Assembly: GCF_900110415.1 (NCBI RefSeq)
Contig: NZ_FODR01000005.1
Location: 425,683 to 489,682 of the forward strand
Direction of reading: 5' to 3'
Source of the DNA: Mucilaginibacter sp. OK283
Lineage (GTDB): Bacteria > Bacteroidota > Bacteroidia > Sphingobacteriales > Sphingobacteriaceae
DNA length: 64,000 nt
The notes under the pieces are model-generated. The model made no database searches. It saw only the letters and a program-made list of their open reading frames with translations, and had not been told where the DNA came from. A program made the position numbers and the translations under genes. Below are positions 7,655 through 17,802 of this stretch, piece after piece. Positions within the stretch are counted from its first letter, which is position 1. Every line of letters starts with the position of its first letter.

Positions 7655-9616
7655 TCACTCCCCGTAATACACGTTGTTTTTCAAATCAACATCGGGTAAT
7701 TCGTGTTCCGGGTCAATCACCATTGATTTAATTTTTGATGTTGATGGATATTTAAACGTCCATACGCCGCCGCGCTGCCAAACGTTTACCGGCAGGTGCA
7801 GGGTTTCAACCTTGCCGTTGGCCTGGGTAATTTTCAGGTCGACAGGCATGGCCATTTTTTCGTTGTTGGTAATGGTGATCAGGGCGCCATTTGCAGCGTT
7901 ATCGTCAATATATTTAACGCCGGTAATGGCCTGGTCAATTTTCCAGGTAGTAGTAAACCAGCCTTTCCAAAACCAGTTCAGGTCTTCGCCGCTGGCATCG
8001 TTCATCGCGCGGAATAAATCGTAAGGCAACGGGTGTTTAAATGCCCAGTTTTTAATGTACTCGTGAAATGCATAATCAAAACGCTCGGGACCTAAAACCA
8101 CATTACGCAAAATATCCATCCCTAAAGCGGTTTTAACATAGTACTGGCCGTAATCATTCAGGCCTATGGCTTCGGGCGCGGTCATCAGCGGATCTTTACT
8201 GTTGCGGTACATACCTAAAATGCGTTGCGCCTGTTTGCTGGTATCGTTATACTCGCCTTTGTTAAATTGTTGCGAGGCATATTCATTAATAAAAGTGTTG
8301 AAGCCCTCATCCATCCACATGTATTTACGCTCGTTTGAGCCCACTATCATCGGGAACCAGTTGTGGCCAATTTCATGGGTAACATCTCCCCACAGCTGGC
8401 CTTTTTTAAGGCCGCCAAGGCAAAATATAGCACCGGGGTATTCCATGCCAAGGGCAACGCCAGATACGTTCACAGCCGAGTTCCATGGGTATTCAAAATA
8501 AGCTTTTGAGTAAATCTCCATGCTGTTTTTCAGGTACTCGGTCGACCGGCCCCAGCTATCAACGCCGGCGCTCTCAACAGGGTAGGCCGACATAGCAAAA
8601 CCCTTACGGCCCGATGGGAAATTAACCCTTGCAGCATCCCATATAAAAGCATTTGATGCGCCAAAGGCCACATCGCGGCTGTTAAGCATTTTGTAGTGCC
8701 AGGTAAGGCTTCCCTTAAACGGACGGGTTGACGATTTGCCAACTTCATTCTGTTTAATAAGCATTACTGTTTTATCGCTGCTTTTTGCTTCGGCCATACG
8801 GCTCAACTGTGCAGGCGATAATACCTCCTCGGGGTTCTGTAAATCGCCCGATCCTACAACTACCATATTGGCGGGGGCAGTTATGTAATAGTCAAAATCG
8901 CCGTATTCGCAGTAAAATTCGCCAAGGCCCATGTAGGGCAAGGTGTTCCAGCCTTCTACATCATCATAAACGCACATGCGGGGGTACCATTGGGCAATTT
9001 CGTAAACATAACCTTGTTTAAACTTTTTGCGGCCCATGCGGTCGGCACCGTAAAAAGGGATAGCAAAATCGTAGTTTATTTTTACGCTTATTTTTTCGCC
9101 TTTACCTTCCATTGGGGCATTCAGGCGCAATTGCATACGGGCATCGGTAATAACCGGGGTAACTTTATAGGTTTCGCCTTTGTAAGTAACCTCAACCGAG
9201 CCTATGTGGTAACCACCACGACTAAAGCCGCGCACATCAAAGCGGTCGCCGCTATAGGGGGTTACGGCTGCGCCGCGGGAATCGGGTTTAAATAAGTTTT
9301 GGTCAAGCTGCAGCCACAGGTAGTCTAATTGGTCGGGGCTGTTGTTGGTATAGGTGATGGTAACTTCGCCGGTAATGGTGGTATCTTTACCTTCGTTCAG
9401 GGCGGCTTTAATCTGGTAGTCGGCGCGGTTTTGCCAATAAGTTGGCGATGGTTTGCCGGCATTTGAGCGGGTGCCTTGCCCGGTTACCGGCCAGGTAATG
9501 GGGCCAAATGATTCCTGGTGATTATACTTAACAGAGTCGGTTTGTGCCGATGCCGGGTTTGCCGATGCAAATAAGCCAACAGCACATAAAATGTTGATCA
9601 GTTTTAAATAGCGCAT
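7655..9616 (-). CDS. M1 family metallopeptidase
   Basis: Secreted zinc aminopeptidase-like enzyme of 653 residues. The zinc motif is HEIGH (H414, H418) with the third ligand E437 after the usual 18-residue gap (MWMDEG). The substrate-binding GxMEN-type motif is represented by GMEYPGA just before it. The ATG at 9616 opens a signal peptide ending ANPASAQ; the frame extends further upstream only from a TTG. A beta-rich N-terminal domain precedes the catalytic domain. Monocistronic, with a strong terminator. Divergently placed relative to the DUF6438 gene. Confidence 0.9.
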   Translation of the reverse strand: MRYLKLINILCAVGLFASANPASAQTDSVKYNHQESFGPITWPVTGQGTRSNAGKPSPTYWQNRADYQIKAALNEGKDTTITGEVTITYTNNSPDQLDYLWLQLDQNLFKPDSRGAAVTPYSGDRFDVRGFSRGGYHIGSVEVTYKGETYKVTPVITDARMQLRLNAPMEGKGEKISVKINYDFAIPFYGADRMGRKKFKQGYVYEIAQWYPRMCVYDDVEGWNTLPYMGLGEFYCEYGDFDYYITAPANMVVVGSGDLQNPEEVLSPAQLSRMAEAKSSDKTVMLIKQNEVGKSSTRPFKGSLTWHYKMLNSRDVAFGASNAFIWDAARVNFPSGRKGFAMSAYPVESAGVDSWGRSTEYLKNSMEIYSKAYFEYPWNSAVNVSGVALGMEYPGAIFCLGGLKKGQLWGDVTHEIGHNWFPMIVGSNERKYMWMDEGFNTFINEYASQQFNKGEYNDTSKQAQRILGMYRNSKDPLMTAPEAIGLNDYGQYYVKTALGMDILRNVVLGPERFDYAFHEYIKNWAFKHPLPYDLFRAMNDASGEDLNWFWKGWFTTTWKIDQAITGVKYIDDNAANGALITITNNEKMAMPVDLKITQANGKVETLHLPVNVWQRGGVWTFKYPSTSKIKSMVIDPEHELPDVDLKNNVYYGE

Positions 9617-9811
9617 TTTGTCAGTCAATAATAAAAACCGCAAATAAAGGGAAATAAATTGTGATGTTGGTAACAGGCTGGTTTAAAGTGGCTATAAATG
9701 TGGCGATATTCATATTTTATTCATGCTTTGTTCTTTTAGCAAGTTAATCAAAGCTACTTCTGATAGGTTTATTTATACCTTTATAGTAATATTTAATAAC
9801 TACTAACCCTG

Positions 9812-10756
9812 ATGCGTCAACCTAAACCAATAAAATATCTGCTATTGATTTTACTTTTTTTGTTGCCCGCTCAAATTGTTGCGGCCAACGCTATCGACGA
9901 TCTGAAAACCGACAGCGACGTCTTAAATTTGTTGGTAAAACTTGATACTAATTTTTTAAACCATGGAAGACCATATATCGAAGTTTTGCCGACTGATAAA
10001 TTAATACCTACCCTGAAATGTAGTGATATAGCCCGGCAATGGGATATAAAGACCTGGGAAAAGGTTGATTTTAATAATGATAAACTAACTGATCTATTGG
10101 TGACTGTAAGTGACGCGGGATCGGCCTATGTATATGCGATAATAGATCAACCATCCGGAGGCATGAAATTAATCCGAATAACACAAGGGCTGTCCCATGG
10201 TTGTCAGATAGCTAAGCCCATATGGATTGGTAATAAACAGATGTTGCGTTTTTATGCTGAAAGTTCTCTTTATAATGAAACTACAAAATCGCAAGACTGG
10301 ACGCGAACAGACACCCTGATTTTTTTATACGGTGATTTTGTTGAATTTAACAACAAGCCCGACAATTACCAGGTTAAATCTGTTTATATTGAAACATCGG
10401 GTTGCTTTGGTACCTGTCCGGTATTTAAACTTAAAATATCTAAGGATGGAGAAGCCACCTACAATGCCAAATCATATAATCCTAAAAATGGAAATTATAG
10501 AGGTAGCGTTTCGTTAGATAGGTTGGCGCAAATAAAATCACTTATCAATTATATAGGGATTAAAATGCTTAAAGACTTCTACAGCGTAAATTGGACCGAC
10601 GATCAAACAGCGCTGATTCAAATTGAATTTACTGATGGCACGGTTAAAACAGTTAACGATTATGGTATGATAGGTAGTTTTGGCCTTAGTCGACTATATA
10701 ATTTACTTTTTGATTTAAGAAGAAGCGAAAAATGGGATTGGGTTAGTTTCGATTGA
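9812..10756 (+). CDS. DUF6438 domain-containing exported protein
   Basis: Exported protein of 314 residues with a signal peptide (residues 1-25, ending VAANA). The middle has an FG-GAP or calcium-loop-like stretch, DFNNDKLTDLLV (about residues 90-101). The C-terminal part carries the DUF6438 signature, SGCFGTCPVFKLKI (about 195-208), with its two cysteines. Molecular function is unknown. It lies alone between a divergent peptidase and the YyaL gene. Confidence 0.75.
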   Translation: MRQPKPIKYLLLILLFLLPAQIVAANAIDDLKTDSDVLNLLVKLDTNFLNHGRPYIEVLPTDKLIPTLKCSDIARQWDIKTWEKVDFNNDKLTDLLVTVSDAGSAYVYAIIDQPSGGMKLIRITQGLSHGCQIAKPIWIGNKQMLRFYAESSLYNETTKSQDWTRTDTLIFLYGDFVEFNNKPDNYQVKSVYIETSGCFGTCPVFKLKISKDGEATYNAKSYNPKNGNYRGSVSLDRLAQIKSLINYIGIKMLKDFYSVNWTDDQTALIQIEFTDGTVKTVNDYGMIGSFGLSRLYNLLFDLRRSEKWDWVSFD

Positions 10757-10856
10757 ATAACTACCTATCCCGCCAAAACTTTTCCAAATAATCCCGCTTT
10801 AACCTACAGGTACAATTATATTCGCACATTGCATTGATAACGCAATACCATCTGCT

Positions 10857-12866
10857 ATGAATAAACTTGCAAATTCCACCTCTCCATATCTATTACAGCA
10901 TGCCAACAACCCTGTAAACTGGTACCCCTGGGGTAAAGAAGCCCTGGATAAGGCCAAAGCCGAGAATAAATTGATATTGGTAAGCATTGGCTACTCGGCC
11001 TGCCACTGGTGCCACGTAATGGAGCACGAAAGCTTTGAGGACGCAGCCGTGGCCGCCGTAATGAACGAGTATTTTGTTTGTATTAAGGTTGATAGGGAAG
11101 AGCGCCCCGATGTTGACCAGATTTACATGAGCGCCGTGCAACTCATGAGCGGCCGTGGCGGCTGGCCGTTAAACTGTATTTGCCTGCCCGATCAGCGGCC
11201 AATTTATGGCGGTACCTACTTCCGTAAAAACGACTGGACATCGCTGCTGTTTAACCTGGCCGATTTTTATAAACAAAAGCCGGAGGAAGCGGAGGAATAC
11301 GCCGTTCGCCTGACAGACGGCATCCAAAAATATGAATCGATCCAGTTTATAGCCGATCAGCCGGACTACACAAAGGACGACCTGAAAGTTATCGGCGATA
11401 ACTGGAAGCGATATTTTGACAGGCAGGAGGGAGGTACAGGCAATGCGCCCAAATTCCCGATGCCCAATAACTGGCAATTGCTGATGCGATATGCGCATTT
11501 GACCAACGACGACGAAATTGCCAAACAAGTAAAATTAACCTTGCATAAAATGGCTTTCGGCGGTATCTACGATCATATAGGCGGCGGCTTTGCCCGCTAC
11601 TCGGTTGATGGCCGCTGGCATGTGCCGCATTTTGAAAAAATGCTTTATGACAATGCCCAGCTCATAACCCTGTACTCCGAAGCCTACACCTGGCAGCCAG
11701 ATGAATTGTATAAAACAGTGGTTGATGAGATCATCCATTTTGCCACAACCGAATTGGCATCACCGGATTTGGGTTTTTACTCGGCTCTTGATGCCGATAG
11801 CGAGGGGGTAGAGGGTAAATTCTATATTTTTACTAAAACCGAAATTGAAACCATTTTAGGCGACGATGCCGACCTGTTTTGCATTTACTACCATATTACC
11901 CAAGACGGCAACTGGGAAGAAGAACACTCCAACGTGCTCTTCAGAAAAGAAACGGACGGGCAACTGGCCGAAAAGCTGGGCTTAGGGGTGGATGATTTGT
12001 TATTACAAGTAAAAGCATCCCGCAAAAAGGTGTTTGAAGCCCGCCGCCACCGTATCAGGCCAGGTTTGGATAACAAGATACTGGCATCATGGAATGGTTT
12101 GATGCTGAAAGGCCTGTGCGAAGCTTACCGGTCTTTCGCTGAACCGAAATACCTGGAAATGGCTTTGAAGAACGCCGATTTTATCATGAATAATCTTATA
12201 GGTCAAAATGGCAGGCTATCGCGGGTTTACGGCAGCCCGGTAATTGAATGTATCCCTGTAGCGTTTTTGGACGATTATGCCAACATCATTGATGGCCTTA
12301 TAGCCCTGTACGAAGTTACCTTTAATGAATACTGGGTGCAGCAGGCAAAAGCCCTTGCCGATACTGCAATGGCTCATTATTACGATGAAGCTCATGGTAT
12401 TTTCTTTTACACCGCCGATGATGATGAGCAATTGATAGCCCGCAAATCTGAAATTATGGACGGGGTTACGCCGGCCAGTAACTCGGCAATGGCACGCAAC
12501 CTTAAAAAATTGGGCCTGCTTTTTGATAATGAAAATTATGCAGCGGTTTCGGCACAGCTGTTACGCAACATTATGCCACAGTTGGCAAAGTATGGTACGG
12601 CTTATTCAAACTGGACTATGTTATTGCTTGATGAAGTTTATGGTATTTATGAAGTTGCCGTAACCGGCTCCGAAGCCGAAACTGTAAGAAAGGAACTTGA
12701 AAATAATTACATACCCAATAAAATTATATTGGGAGGTACAAAAGGAAGTTTACCTTTGTTACAGGATAAGTTTGGTAAATCAACACAAATTTTTGTTTGT
12801 ATAGATAAAACCTGCGGATTACCTGCTAATAACACGGCCGATGCACTAAAACAAATGCAGGCCTGA
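10857..12866 (+). CDS. Thioredoxin-domain protein, YyaL / SPATA20 family (DUF255)
   Basis: Cytoplasmic two-domain protein of 669 residues. An N-terminal thioredoxin-like domain has the CHWC motif at C49-C52, preceded by the family hallmark PYLLQHANNPVNWYPW. The rest is an alpha/alpha-barrel like N-acylglucosamine 2-epimerases, with HFEKMLYDNAQL and LDADSEGVEGKFY motifs. The biochemical role is not established. A TATATTCG box about 35 bp upstream is a possible promoter. The SlyD-like gene follows after 25 bp, so the two are probably co-transcribed, suggesting a shared role in protein quality control (inference). Confidence 0.92.
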   Translation: MNKLANSTSPYLLQHANNPVNWYPWGKEALDKAKAENKLILVSIGYSACHWCHVMEHESFEDAAVAAVMNEYFVCIKVDREERPDVDQIYMSAVQLMSGRGGWPLNCICLPDQRPIYGGTYFRKNDWTSLLFNLADFYKQKPEEAEEYAVRLTDGIQKYESIQFIADQPDYTKDDLKVIGDNWKRYFDRQEGGTGNAPKFPMPNNWQLLMRYAHLTNDDEIAKQVKLTLHKMAFGGIYDHIGGGFARYSVDGRWHVPHFEKMLYDNAQLITLYSEAYTWQPDELYKTVVDEIIHFATTELASPDLGFYSALDADSEGVEGKFYIFTKTEIETILGDDADLFCIYYHITQDGNWEEEHSNVLFRKETDGQLAEKLGLGVDDLLLQVKASRKKVFEARRHRIRPGLDNKILASWNGLMLKGLCEAYRSFAEPKYLEMALKNADFIMNNLIGQNGRLSRVYGSPVIECIPVAFLDDYANIIDGLIALYEVTFNEYWVQQAKALADTAMAHYYDEAHGIFFYTADDDEQLIARKSEIMDGVTPASNSAMARNLKKLGLLFDNENYAAVSAQLLRNIMPQLAKYGTAYSNWTMLLLDEVYGIYEVAVTGSEAETVRKELENNYIPNKIILGGTKGSLPLLQDKFGKSTQIFVCIDKTCGLPANNTADALKQMQA

Positions 12867-12891
12867 TTGCTTATTTATAAAAACAGTAACA

Positions 12892-13389
12892 ATGAAGATT
12901 GAACCACAGCACGTAGTGTCATTAACTTACGATTTGTATGTTGACCAGGATGGTACCGAAACTTTAACAGAAAGTGCCACACAAGAACAACCTTTAACTT
13001 TTTTGTTTGGTGCCGGCCAGATGCTGCCCAAATTTGAAGAAAACTTAAGCAGCCTTTCAACAGGTGATACTTATGAATTCCGTTTAACTGCAGGCGATGC
13101 TTATGGCGAATATGATGAGGAAGCCGTAGCCAACCTGCCTAAAGAAATGTTCCAGGGTGCAGAATTACCTGAAGTAGGTACTATTTTGCCTTTGCAGGAT
13201 AATAATGGCAACCGTTTTCAGGCCCAGGTAGTATCAATAGCCGAAGATGCGGTAATTGTCGATCTTAACCACCCTATGGCCGGCCAGGAACTGCACTTTA
13301 AAGGCAGCATCCTGAACGTACGCCCGGCTACGCCAGAAGAATTATCACACGGCCACGCGCATGGTCCGGATGGTAATCACGCTCACTAA
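12892..13389 (+). CDS. FKBP-type peptidyl-prolyl isomerase, SlyD-like
   Basis: Cytoplasmic prolyl isomerase/chaperone of 165 residues. The FKBP core starts at once (VVSLTYDLYVDQDG), with an insert-in-flap region after GDAYGEYDEE, then DLNHPMAGQELHF as in SlyD. The C-terminal 13 residues are histidine-rich (HGHAHGPDGNHAH), likely a metal-binding tail as in SlyD. It is second in an operon with the thioredoxin-domain gene and is followed by an intrinsic terminator. Confidence 0.92.
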   Translation: MKIEPQHVVSLTYDLYVDQDGTETLTESATQEQPLTFLFGAGQMLPKFEENLSSLSTGDTYEFRLTAGDAYGEYDEEAVANLPKEMFQGAELPEVGTILPLQDNNGNRFQAQVVSIAEDAVIVDLNHPMAGQELHFKGSILNVRPATPEELSHGHAHGPDGNHAH

Positions 13390-13410
13390 GTTTATTGATC
13401 GTAAAATATT

Positions 13411-13444
13411 TGGAAGCCCGTTATGTGAATAGCGGGCTTTTTTA
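13411..13444 (+). terminator. Intrinsic terminator after the SlyD-like gene
   Basis: GAAGCCCG and CGGGCTT form a stem followed by a run of Ts, about 25 bp after the stop codon. Confidence 0.85.
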
Positions 13445-13461
13445 TATCCCTTAATACGCGT

Positions 13462-13535
13462 AATTGTGAGGTACGAAGCAATCCCCTGCATGCTAAGTCC
13501 CGCATAGTTCGGGATTGCTTCGTACCTCAATGACG
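13462..13535. repeat. Dispersed palindrome family (GAGGTACGAAGCAATC), copy 1
   Basis: Inverted arms GTGAGGTACGAAGCAATCCC and GGGATTGCTTCGTACCTCA flank a short centre. The same element recurs near 16.55 and 25.21 kb in this window, always between genes. Confidence 0.9.
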
Positions 13536-13675
13536 GTAGTTTAGAGCATCGTTTAACTATATCCCTTTCACGTTATAACGATTTTTTTGCAGGTTTTACC
13601 TGGTGGGTACTCGCAATGGTGCCTTTCTCATAGCAGTTTTTTCCAGCGTAGGCTGGTGGTTACTCAATACTTCTT

Positions 13676-13772
13676 CTGCACATTAGCGATTGCAGCGAAT
13701 ACCTGCCCCGCGCTTAATGCCTGTGCAGTATAAGCGTAGAGCGCGGCCGCAGGCAACGCCCATGATGTTATT
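13676..13772. repeat. Dispersed GC-rich repeat, copy 2
   Basis: Related in word order to the block near 2.99-3.09 kb (GCAGCGAA, then CCCCGCGC, then GCAGGCAACGCCC). Both are GC-rich islands in AT-rich intergenic DNA. No reading frame here looks real. Confidence 0.5.
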
Positions 13773-13802
13773 GGTAGAAACCAAAGCATGTTGCGTAAAT
13801 TA

Positions 13803-13828
13803 TTTATATCTCTTCCAAGAGATATAAA
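13803..13828. other. Short hairpin (TTTATATCTCT stem)
   Basis: TTTATATCTCTT followed by its complement with a 4-nt loop. It lacks an adjacent T run; role unknown. It precedes the promoter of the small membrane-protein gene. Confidence 0.5.
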
Positions 13829-13867
13829 ATGGCTTTGCGAGACCTGAAATCTTTTCATTAAGACATT

Positions 13868-13899
13868 TTTGAATACGTTGGTAGTTACAAGTATCTTTA
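13868..13899 (+). promoter_or_regulatory. Bacteroidota-type promoter for the 13915 gene
   Basis: TTTG, a 20-nt spacer, then TATCTTTA, fitting the -33 TTTG / -7 TAnnTTTG consensus. Transcription would start only about 10 nt before the ATG. Confidence 0.7.
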
Positions 13900-13914
13900 C
13901 GTAATGTTATTTAA

Positions 13915-14436
13915 ATGCTTAACGAAAAATTAGGAAGTTTTAGTTCCGATACCATACGCAATTGTATTAGTCGTGACATTAAAATGCGCATCAGAAATAT
14001 TTTTATTATGATATTGGTGCTTGGGTATCTTGCCATCAAGCTATATATTGAAGGAGGTAGAACAATTGATGCTGTGTTTATTGTTACTATGACACTTGGC
14101 GTGTTAATAATTGGCGGCATTCAGTATGCTCAAATCAGTTCACCCGGAAAAACTGTAGTCAAAACGGCGGTAGCAATTGAGGTATCAACAGATGTGATCG
14201 AAATAATTACCTCACCTTACCAAATCTTGTTTTTTATTGACAAGCCCTCGCAAAGTATCACGATGAGAACAAATAGAGCAAGGGTAAAGGCGATTAATTA
14301 CCCAGTGAAATCGATTTATGATCTGGATTTTCGCGCATACCTGCTTTTCGACGGAACGGAGGAGGTTTATGTAATTACAGATTATTTTGAGACTAAATTG
14401 AGCGATTTGTTAATTGGTAAAAACTACACTGTTTAG
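13915..14436 (+). CDS. Small membrane protein, function unknown
   Basis: Protein of 173 residues that I do not recognise. Two membrane helices lie at about residues 26-44 and 53-71 with a short loop, followed by a soluble C-terminal domain of about 95 residues, probably beta-rich. The topology resembles small PH-domain-like or YcxB-like membrane proteins, but no motif confirms this. A good consensus promoter sits directly upstream. It stands alone between repeats and the S9 peptidase gene. Confidence 0.7.
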   Translation: MLNEKLGSFSSDTIRNCISRDIKMRIRNIFIMILVLGYLAIKLYIEGGRTIDAVFIVTMTLGVLIIGGIQYAQISSPGKTVVKTAVAIEVSTDVIEIITSPYQILFFIDKPSQSITMRTNRARVKAINYPVKSIYDLDFRAYLLFDGTEEVYVITDYFETKLSDLLIGKNYTV

Positions 14437-14565
14437 TTAATTTTTTTACTAAATATTTATTTAAACGATTGTCGGCTTAAGTTGTCGAGTCTCATTTAAA
14501 ATAGGTTTAACACGTTTGCTTTTTATAGGATATTTGCTGTAACTTGCTGAAAATTAAACCTAAAA

Positions 14566-16452
14566 ATGAAATACCTATCCTTACTGGCCGTGGCTGTAAT
14601 GTTCAGCGCGTGCAAAAGCACAAACAAGCCTGCCGATGTAAAATCATACACCATTGAGCAGTTGTATAACAATAAATCAATAGCAGGGGCGGGCTTTAAT
14701 GCCGATGAAACCAAAGTGCTGATAGAGGACAACAGCACGGGGATATTTAACATCTACGCCATTAATTTGGCCGATACCTCATCAAAACAGCTCACCCATT
14801 CAACTAAAGATTCCTATTTTTCTATAGGCTACGTGCCGGGCACCAACGATTTTTTATACAGCGCCGACCAGGGTGGTAACGAAAATAGTCACATTTACCT
14901 GCAAAAAGCAGATGGCTCGCCGGTGAAGGATCTTACACCTTGGGCAAACACTACCAATAGTACAAACGGCTGGAGTACCGATAAAAAGTACCTTTACGTT
15001 GTAAGTAACAAGCGCGACCCTAAGTTTTTTGACGTTTATAAACTTGATGCGAAAAACTGGAAAGATGAGTTGTTATATCAAAACAACGACGGCTATTCGC
15101 CCGGCCCTGTTTCAAAATCCGAACGGTACATCACATTAACCAAATCTATCACGACTGATGAAAATGAGTTGTACCTTTATGACAGAACGACAAAAGCCAC
15201 CAAAAAGCTAAGTAACGATAAAGACGCAACCTGGTACCCGGCGGCTTTTACCAAAGGCGATTCGAGTCTGTACTACATTACCAACGACGGAAGTGAATTT
15301 AGTTATTTGGTAAAATATAACCTGGTAACCGGGGCAACCGCCAAGGTTTACAGCACCAACTGGGATGTTGTTGGCATGGAGCTAAGCGACCTGGAAAAAT
15401 ATTACACCGTGTATGTAAATGCCGATGGTAAAACCAAGGTTTTGCTGTTTGATAATAGTACCGGTAAACAAATGGATTTTCCGGAAATTAAAGATGGCGA
15501 GGCTAAGTCGGCAGTGTTTTCGCCAAGCGAGAAAAACATAATGCTTACGGTAGGTAGCAGCACAAGCCCGAATAACCTGTACGTTTACAATTTTGATAGG
15601 AAGGAATTAAAACCGATAACCCGCACACTAAACCCGGCGGTAAGCAGTGATGATTTGGTAAGTGCAGAAGTTGTCCATTTTAAATCTTTTGACGGGTTGG
15701 AAATTCCGGCGATTTATTACAAACCCAAAAATGCCGGCAAAGATAAACCGGTGCCGGCTATACTTTGGATACACGGAGGGCCGGGCGGCCAAACCACAAC
15801 CAGCTTTAGTAATCAAATACAGTTTTTGGTAAACCATGGCTACGCGGTGTTGGCGGTTAATAACCGGGGCAGCAGCGGTTATGGTAAAACTTTTTACAAG
15901 CTGGATAACAAAGACCACAGCAACGGCGATTTAAAGGACTGCATCTGGGGTAAAAAATGGTTGCAGCAACAAGCCTACATCGATACCGCCAAAATAGGCA
16001 TACTGGGTGGTAGTTACGGCGGCTGCATGGTGCTGGGTGCCCTTGCCTTTCACCCTAACGAATTTAAAGTGGGTGTAGACCTCTTTGGCGTGGCCAACTG
16101 GATGCGGACACTCAAAAGTATCCCTCCGTACTGGGAGGCCCAGCGTAAAGCCCTTTACGAGGAATTGGGCGATCCGTACACGGCTGATAGTGTACACCTG
16201 AAAAAGATTTCGCCTCTGTTCCATTACCAAACCATCAACAAGCCGCTAATTGTTTTCCAGGGCATGAATGATGTGCGGGTGCTGCCCATTGAAAGTAAGG
16301 AAATTGTGGATGGGGTTAAAAAGAACGGCGTATCGGTGGAATACATCACCTATCCCAACGAAGGCCATGGCTTTACCAAAAAAGATGACCAGATAACAAC
16401 AGCCAACAAAACCCTCGCGTTTTTAGATAAGTATTTGGCTGGGAAAAAGTAG
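14566..16452 (+). CDS. S9 family peptidase (prolyl oligopeptidase type), lipoprotein
   Basis: Envelope-anchored serine peptidase of 628 residues. The N-terminus is a lipoprotein signal with lipobox FSAC (Cys17). Residues to about 370 form a WD40-like beta-propeller; the alpha/beta-hydrolase domain follows. The catalytic triad is S483 (GGSYGG), D569 (GMNDVRVLP) and H601 (NEGHGF), with the oxyanion region WIHGGPGG before it. Length is normal for DPP-IV/acylaminoacyl peptidase relatives. Likely cleaves oligopeptides in the periplasm. Monocistronic. Confidence 0.93.
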   Translation: MKYLSLLAVAVMFSACKSTNKPADVKSYTIEQLYNNKSIAGAGFNADETKVLIEDNSTGIFNIYAINLADTSSKQLTHSTKDSYFSIGYVPGTNDFLYSADQGGNENSHIYLQKADGSPVKDLTPWANTTNSTNGWSTDKKYLYVVSNKRDPKFFDVYKLDAKNWKDELLYQNNDGYSPGPVSKSERYITLTKSITTDENELYLYDRTTKATKKLSNDKDATWYPAAFTKGDSSLYYITNDGSEFSYLVKYNLVTGATAKVYSTNWDVVGMELSDLEKYYTVYVNADGKTKVLLFDNSTGKQMDFPEIKDGEAKSAVFSPSEKNIMLTVGSSTSPNNLYVYNFDRKELKPITRTLNPAVSSDDLVSAEVVHFKSFDGLEIPAIYYKPKNAGKDKPVPAILWIHGGPGGQTTTSFSNQIQFLVNHGYAVLAVNNRGSSGYGKTFYKLDNKDHSNGDLKDCIWGKKWLQQQAYIDTAKIGILGGSYGGCMVLGALAFHPNEFKVGVDLFGVANWMRTLKSIPPYWEAQRKALYEELGDPYTADSVHLKKISPLFHYQTINKPLIVFQGMNDVRVLPIESKEIVDGVKKNGVSVEYITYPNEGHGFTKKDDQITTANKTLAFLDKYLAGKK

Positions 16453-16544
16453 GACTAAGTTTGCACATTGATATCATTGCTTCGTTCTTTATATTGACAT
16501 GATTATAAATAACTGATTATCAATGTTGTTTTTAACGAAATCTA

Positions 16545-16629
16545 TGTCATTGCGAGGAACGAAGCAATCGCGAACTATACAGGGTGGACTTGCAGAGTTC
16601 GCGATTGCCGCGCTACACTCGCAATGACA
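16545..16629. repeat. Dispersed palindrome family (GAGGTACGAAGCAATC), copy 2
   Basis: GTCATTGCGAGGAACGAAGC and a diverged right arm ending CTCGCAATGAC. Same family as the copies near 13.46 and 25.21 kb. The rest of the roughly 390-bp gap before the deacetylase holds no recognisable gene. Confidence 0.85.
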
Positions 16630-16780
16630 TGGTTGTTGCGAGGCTCTAAAGCCAACATGTAATCCCTGTTTTTTTCAGGATCATCCTGATATGTACTCGC
16701 AATGGCAAATTGTAAAATGGCTTTCAATGCTTTATCTTATTAACGAAATAACCAATTGCATTGAAGTGGCGATGATCACA

Positions 16781-16815
16781 AAAAACGGCCCCTCTTAAAA
16801 AAGAAAGGCCGTTTT
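16781..16815 (-). terminator. Intrinsic terminator for the deacetylase gene
   Basis: AAAAACGGCC pairs with GGCCGTTTT around an inner CCTCTT/AAGAAAGG helix. It lies 30 bp beyond the minus-strand stop codon; T runs follow on both strands. Confidence 0.85.
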
Positions 16816-16844
16816 CACATTCCCCCTTCAGGGGGTTAGGTGGC

Positions 16845-17729
16845 TTAGAAACTATTTCTTACGCTATTGCTGAAAGTTTTAGTTGTCCAGTAGCCACTAT
16901 CTAAAATACGGCGTACCGTCATCAGCGGATAATCAGGGTCACGTTTATCGGCAAGCTGGAAGGCTATTTTAAAACCTTTCTTTTGAATTTCCGGCAATAC
17001 CGGTTTTTTCCATACACCAAATGGGTAGGCAAAATATTCTATTTTTTTACCGGTAATTTCTTCCAGTTTTTTGGTAGGCTTGTCAATCTGGGTAACCCAG
17101 TCGTCAACTGGCTTCGTGGTTATTTTTCCGTTTTTGCCTTTGATCTTAATTTCAGAGTTATGCGAGTACTTATCTACCCGGTGATGGTCCCAGGTATGGC
17201 TGGCAATTACATTGCCCTCGTCTGATAGCTTTTTAACCATGTCTGCCGTCATATAATGCGGACGGCCTAACGATACTGTCATCACAAAATAAACTGCCTT
17301 AAACCCGTACTTTTTAAGCGTTGGGTTGGCAATGGTAAACTGGTCAAGATCGGTATCATCAAATGTAAGCATGATTGGTTTTTTGGGCAACGCCGCGCCC
17401 GTGGTAAGGTAGGCGTACAACTGATCGGGCAGGATGGTATGGTAGCCACTATCGGCCAGCATTTTTATATGCTCTTTAAATGCGGCAACCTGAACAATGT
17501 AATCTTTGGCTCCTTTGGAATCAGTAGGCTTCCAATCACGTATCTGGTGGTAGCAAACGATGGGCACCTGTTTGCGGGCCATCACAGCTTTGTTATCTAC
17601 AGAGGCGGCCGAAGCAGGCGCAGGGCTCGTGGCAGATGCACTGGCAGACTTGTCGGTTGGTTTTCCCTGGCATGACATGGTTGCGCCCAATGCGCAAACT
17701 GCCATCCATACAAATGTTTTCTTTATCAT
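16845..17729 (-). CDS. Polysaccharide deacetylase family lipoprotein
   Basis: Envelope lipoprotein of 294 residues with a lipobox ending TMSC (Cys20) and a Ser/Ala/Pro-rich linker. The CE4 NodB-type domain shows VCYHQIRDW, motif 1 TFDDTD (catalytic and metal Asp), motif 2 SHTWDHH (metal His) and FAYPFG. It probably removes N-acetyl groups from a surface polysaccharide or peptidoglycan; the substrate is not known. Monocistronic, with its own terminator. Confidence 0.9.
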   Translation of the reverse strand: MIKKTFVWMAVCALGATMSCQGKPTDKSASASATSPAPASAASVDNKAVMARKQVPIVCYHQIRDWKPTDSKGAKDYIVQVAAFKEHIKMLADSGYHTILPDQLYAYLTTGAALPKKPIMLTFDDTDLDQFTIANPTLKKYGFKAVYFVMTVSLGRPHYMTADMVKKLSDEGNVIASHTWDHHRVDKYSHNSEIKIKGKNGKITTKPVDDWVTQIDKPTKKLEEITGKKIEYFAYPFGVWKKPVLPEIQKKGFKIAFQLADKRDPDYPLMTVRRILDSGYWTTKTFSNSVRNSF

Positions 17730-17802
17730 AAAATAGTGGATGTTTTTTTTAATTAGTTCAACAACGGCGAAATTAGGATTTTATTGAGATTTTCTTAGGG
17801 TT